NCBI RefSeq assembly: GCF_902859825.1
Contig: NZ_CADIKB010000020.1
Location: 54,474-118,473, forward strand
Direction of reading: 5' to 3'
Origin: Paraburkholderia phenoliruptrix
GTDB lineage: Bacteria > Pseudomonadota > Gammaproteobacteria > Burkholderiales > Burkholderiaceae
DNA length: 64,000 nucleotides
Below are positions 60,647-64,000 of this stretch, piece by piece; position 1 is the first letter of the stretch, and every line of letters starts with the position of its first letter. A program made the position numbers and the translations under genes. The notes under the pieces were generated by a model. The model saw only the letters and a list, made by a program, of their open reading frames with translations. It made no database searches and was not told the DNA's origin.

Positions 60647-63600
60647 GTGTTCAAGAACGTACCACCCAGTGTCGACCTGTGGAAGCACCAGCGAGCTGCC
60701 CTGAATTTTTCGGTCAAGCATTTGAGGGCTTCCGACGAAGCCTGCCTCATTCGGATGCCGACAGGTACAGGCAAAACCGGGGTGATCGCATGTCTCACAT
60801 TACTGTCGTACGCAGGGGTCAGCCTGATTATTACCCCATGGGCCAATCTGAAGAAACAGATGATCAGCGATCTTCGGGAGAACTTCTGGACCAAGATCGG
60901 GCATGGGCGTCCGAAGGGGGAGATAGAAGGTCTTCTTCCCTCGAACATCGATGATGTGTTGAAGAACTCAAACGTCAAGGTGATTGTTACGACTTTCACC
61001 ACGCTCAGCGTTATCCATCGAACTTTTCCGCAGAAATTTCTCGAACTGTCGAATCACATCGGTCTCACGGTGGTCGACGAAGGCCACTACGAGCCAGCGG
61101 TGCGTTGGGGACGATCAGTCAAAGCCCTCGGGAAGAAAACGGTTCTGCTGACGGCGACGCCTTATAGGAACGACCTGAAGCTCTTCCGCATCAGCAATCC
61201 TAGAAAGTCAGTTTTCCAGTTTACTCACGAGGAGGCCGAGCGGAACTCGATTATCCGCAAGCTGGCATTTCACGCGTTGCCAGGAACAACGAACCTGAAA
61301 TCATTGTGCGTAGAATTCAAGAAGTTCTGGGATAACAACCACCGCCAACTTCCCGCAAGTAATCCCAGAGCGATTGTTGTCTGTCCCGATGCACAGACTA
61401 TCCGTGAGGCCGTAGCGACGCTCTCGTCACTTGGTCTGAAGACGCTGGGGGTACACGACCAATTTAGAGGTGACGAGCAGGCCAATGGTCTCTACCGATA
61501 TGTGCCGCACAAATCCGACAGGAAAGTTGATGCGGATATCTGGGTTCATCAGTACAAGTTGATGGAGGGTCTGGATGACGACCGCATTTGTTGCATCGCG
61601 TTGTTTGGGCCAGTACAGAACGACCGAAAGCTTATACAGCAGATCGGACGCGCGCTCCGCAGGTCAAAGTCAGAACGCACGAATGCGACGGCGATCCTCG
61701 TGTCGCCCGATGACTACGCCGTCGAGAAACGCTGGAATGCGTATCGAGCCTTCGAGGTTGATTCGGAGTTGGCGACGCCCGCTCACTTCCGTCAGGTAGT
61801 TGATGGTCTGCTTAAATTGCAGCCGCCCGCTGAGTATTTTGAAGGGCGGTTCCGCCAAAGGTTCCGGCCGGATGACATCGCAAACGATCCGCAGGTAACG
61901 ATCGCGCCGAGCGTCTTAATCCGTAAGGTCAGCTCCACCTTCGATTTCGACAACTACATTCAAGAGTGCACAGACACGTTGAATCTGGAAGATGCCATTA
62001 TCCTCGGAAAGGATTGGTACGGGCCATGCATGCAGGACGATAACTTTGCGCTTTGGGTGTATGCGAAATTGAGCAACTCCCGCCTCCTGGAACGGGAATC
62101 GTTTTATGAAATCCGCCTTGAGGCGCATTGTGCTGTACTAAGCGGCCATTATCTTGTCATCTCAGACACCAGCGGCGCCTTGCCAGTCGAGCTCTTGGAT
62201 CAACATACATCAGATCTTGGTGCTGACGTACTGATGAGGTTGATAGACGGACAGTTCCGCATTACGAATGTGTCGGTGAACAGTGCCATACCGTTTGATA
62301 CCGTAGTAAGAGCGGCGAATCTCCGGGGGCACAATTTAGCTAACATTGCTACGTCGTTGACCGACCGTGTCCAGATATGCCGCTCAGCGACCGGCGTATC
62401 GCCAACCAACGGCCGCCGTTATGTCGGGGCTAATAAAGGCCGTGTGCGCCAAGATCTGTCTGACGCGCAAAAGCGTATCTACACGCTCGATACCTTCCTG
62501 CAATGGGCAGAGTCAGTTAGTTCTGTACTTGCCAATGGCACGGCCACGAATCAGCTCTTTCAACGTTACATGCAGACGGTGACTCCACCGGATCGCGCTG
62601 AACCGCGCACTATCTCGATAGACCTGCTGCGTGAAGACCTTGAACTGTCAACGATGGGCGGAGTTGGCGTGCGTATCGAAAATTCTTCTGCAAACATCAC
62701 CGCGTCTGTCACCGCCCACTCGTACAACTGCACCTTCGACTTCTCGACTGCCGATCCTGATCAGCCGAAGCGCATCGCTGTGAAGTTAAATCTAAGATAT
62801 CAGCCCACCAAAGGACGGTTCTGGTTCCATCCGGCTGGGGAGACATTGAGCGTGAGGAAAGCTGGGGAACCTGGTCGGGTTCGCAGCTTGATCGAATACT
62901 TGAATCAAAATCAGGGATTGATCTTGATTGGCCTCAAAGGCGGCGGTATGGTTTATCAGGGAAGAGACTTCTATGCGGTGGACTACAACTACGCAGAACG
63001 CGCGCTGATCAACCGGATAACGCAGCCCGCTGTTCTTGCCTGCTCCACAGAGAAAGGAACATCAACACAGCTGGATCAGGCAAAAGCAAAGAAAGACGCT
63101 GCGTTTCCTGATGGATCACTTTTCAAGGCAATCGCCGAGGCGTCGTCACGCCTGATACCGTTTGATGCGACAGTCTTGATTTGCGACGACATGGGATCGG
63201 AAGGAGCGGATTTCATCGCAGCGGACTTCCATAGCAAGAAGATAGCGTTCATTCATGCCAAGACAGGCGATGACAGGAAGATTTCGGCAGCAGCGTTTCA
63301 CGATATCGTTGCTCAGGCGTTGAAAAACCTTGCATATCTTTCACGAAACCCGGAACAGCCGAAGGGCGCGAAAAGCTGGCGGAAAGCCGAATTCTGGAAC
63401 AATACAGGCGTTTCCTCTCTTCTGAGAGCCCCCACAGGCAGCCCGGAAGGAGACGAGCTTTGGGAGAAGCTCAAGTCGGAAATCATCGAAAGCAGTGACG
63501 CAGAGTTGCACGTGATTCTCGTCACGGCCGGGTGCTGCGATATCGTGAAGCTCAGGGAAGCAGTGCATGATCCCAAAGCACGAACTGCGGAAACCGGGCA

Positions 63601-63820
63601 ACTGTTGCATCTCCTCGAGGGGCTAAGCGGCTATGCACGTCAGTTGGGGGTCGGACTTACGGTTCATGATGTACCTTTTAAATTAACCGCAGAAAAAGCC
63701 GCTGCCAAGGAGGTAGAGAAGGAAGCGAGAAGGGTCGCGGCCGCCGCAAAAAAGGCTGCCAAGAAGTCGACCACCAAGCGTGATAGCAAGGCCCCGCGCC
63801 AATCCAAACGATCAAAATGA
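60647..63820 (+). CDS. SF2 (DEAD/DEAH) helicase with C-terminal PD-(D/E)xK-like nuclease region
   Basis: 1057 residues from a GTG, the first possible start after an upstream in-frame stop. The helicase motor shows Walker A MPTGTGKT (37-44), DEGH (144-147, motif II), TAT (169-171, motif III) and motif VI QQIGRALR (331-338); a Q-motif-like WKHQ precedes. After a middle region of unknown fold (about 400-830) a segment at 839-872 reads LICDDMGSEGADFIAADF, then KKIAFIHAK, matching a PD-(D/E)xK nuclease core (D848, E852, D855, K872) with His in place of the usual acidic residue. The tail (1015-1057) is a Lys/Ala-rich basic helix. Low GC and integrase proximity mark it as transferred. Role unknown; restriction-like defence is the leading idea. 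Confidence 0.9.
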   Translation: MFKNVPPSVDLWKHQRAALNFSVKHLRASDEACLIRMPTGTGKTGVIACLTLLSYAGVSLIITPWANLKKQMISDLRENFWTKIGHGRPKGEIEGLLPSNIDDVLKNSNVKVIVTTFTTLSVIHRTFPQKFLELSNHIGLTVVDEGHYEPAVRWGRSVKALGKKTVLLTATPYRNDLKLFRISNPRKSVFQFTHEEAERNSIIRKLAFHALPGTTNLKSLCVEFKKFWDNNHRQLPASNPRAIVVCPDAQTIREAVATLSSLGLKTLGVHDQFRGDEQANGLYRYVPHKSDRKVDADIWVHQYKLMEGLDDDRICCIALFGPVQNDRKLIQQIGRALRRSKSERTNATAILVSPDDYAVEKRWNAYRAFEVDSELATPAHFRQVVDGLLKLQPPAEYFEGRFRQRFRPDDIANDPQVTIAPSVLIRKVSSTFDFDNYIQECTDTLNLEDAIILGKDWYGPCMQDDNFALWVYAKLSNSRLLERESFYEIRLEAHCAVLSGHYLVISDTSGALPVELLDQHTSDLGADVLMRLIDGQFRITNVSVNSAIPFDTVVRAANLRGHNLANIATSLTDRVQICRSATGVSPTNGRRYVGANKGRVRQDLSDAQKRIYTLDTFLQWAESVSSVLANGTATNQLFQRYMQTVTPPDRAEPRTISIDLLREDLELSTMGGVGVRIENSSANITASVTAHSYNCTFDFSTADPDQPKRIAVKLNLRYQPTKGRFWFHPAGETLSVRKAGEPGRVRSLIEYLNQNQGLILIGLKGGGMVYQGRDFYAVDYNYAERALINRITQPAVLACSTEKGTSTQLDQAKAKKDAAFPDGSLFKAIAEASSRLIPFDATVLICDDMGSEGADFIAADFHSKKIAFIHAKTGDDRKISAAAFHDIVAQALKNLAYLSRNPEQPKGAKSWRKAEFWNNTGVSSLLRAPTGSPEGDELWEKLKSEIIESSDAELHVILVTAGCCDIVKLREAVHDPKARTAETGQLLHLLEGLSGYARQLGVGLTVHDVPFKLTAEKAAAKEVEKEARRVAAAAKKAAKKSTTKRDSKAPRQSKRSK

Positions 63821-64000
63821 ACGTAGCCTTCTGTTGCCATGTGCTTATGGCAGGTGGGAGGAGATCTGCAGCTTTTCTTACCTGCATAGTTGTTACGTCC
63901 CGGTCTATTTGAGGATCGGCGGGGGATGTTTGTATCGCGAACGTCGGGAACGAATTTTTGAACTTCACCGCAAAGAGCGCGGGATACAGCGGACGTAAAG
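63821..64000. other. Window end after the helicase gene
   Basis: No recognised gene starts here. A 31-codon frame overlaps the helicase stop (ATGA at 63817-63820) but lacks a family match. Any partner gene of the helicase would lie beyond the window. Confidence 0.5.

Noticed and set aside
63817..63912. 31-codon frame overlapping the helicase stop (ATGA)
   Set aside because: The overlap is suggestive of coupling, but the product is short, has no family match and the window ends before any context can be judged.

Overview
The window looks like a chromosomal segment of a Burkholderiaceae bacterium, most likely Paraburkholderia, Caballeronia or Burkholderia. The basis is high GC with strong GC3 bias, a bioA-bioF-bioD-bioB operon, an aceK/beta-carbonic anhydrase/thiolase/acyl-CoA dehydrogenase block, a fused isobutyryl-CoA mutase (icmF), a KirBac-type K+ channel, a 16-strand type porin and a very large fused indolepyruvate ferredoxin oxidoreductase. 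Genus is inferred from gene families only.

Layout: 1-3.9 kb holds the 3' end of a DsbA-like gene, an SDR, a cobalamin/metal-binding-protein-like gene and a peptide-ABC binding protein. 3.9-12 kb is a divergent MerR/metallo-hydrolase pair sharing a striking symmetric promoter, then aceK, carbonic anhydrase, thiolase, SDR, acyl-CoA dehydrogenase and a YchJ protein, which together suggest glyoxylate-shunt control and acyl-CoA catabolism. 12-15.4 kb has tandem repeats, a secreted hydrolase, an unknown gene and non-coding DNA. 15.4-19.8 kb is the complete bioAFDB operon. 19.8-30 kb is mixed metabolism: sulfate-binding protein, ghrA preceded by a coupled leader ORF, HMG-CoA lyase, a tight YbaK/DUF1289/MaoC/metallo-hydrolase cluster, a divergent EamA/Lrp pair, a fluoroacetate-dehalogenase-like hydrolase and a nitronate monooxygenase. 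30-38.5 kb has icmF, LysR, porin, a small secreted protein and a BASS transporter. 38.7-57.8 kb contains three c-di-GMP genes, a LacI/AGE-isomerase/PfkB-kinase sugar operon, two small unknown proteins, a Kir channel, the indolepyruvate oxidoreductase, cutC, a Na+/H+ antiporter, a uracil-type permease and a DUF2239 gene.

From about 58.13 kb the character changes. A strong terminator is followed by a fragment resembling the 3' end of a tRNA (probable attachment site), a tyrosine integrase, a 387-bp scar made of two IS66 transposase 3' ends between intact-looking terminal repeats, and a visibly less GC-rich 1057-residue protein combining an SF2 helicase with a C-terminal PD-(D/E)xK-like region. 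This is the left end of an integrated genomic island running beyond the window. The helicase-nuclease candidate is the best lead for an undescribed, possibly defensive, system.

The core genes make a coherent set for branched-chain and short-chain acyl-CoA turnover (thiolase, acyl-CoA dehydrogenase, HMG-CoA lyase, MaoC hydratase, IcmF) alongside biotin synthesis, but they are scattered over several transcription units rather than forming one operon.
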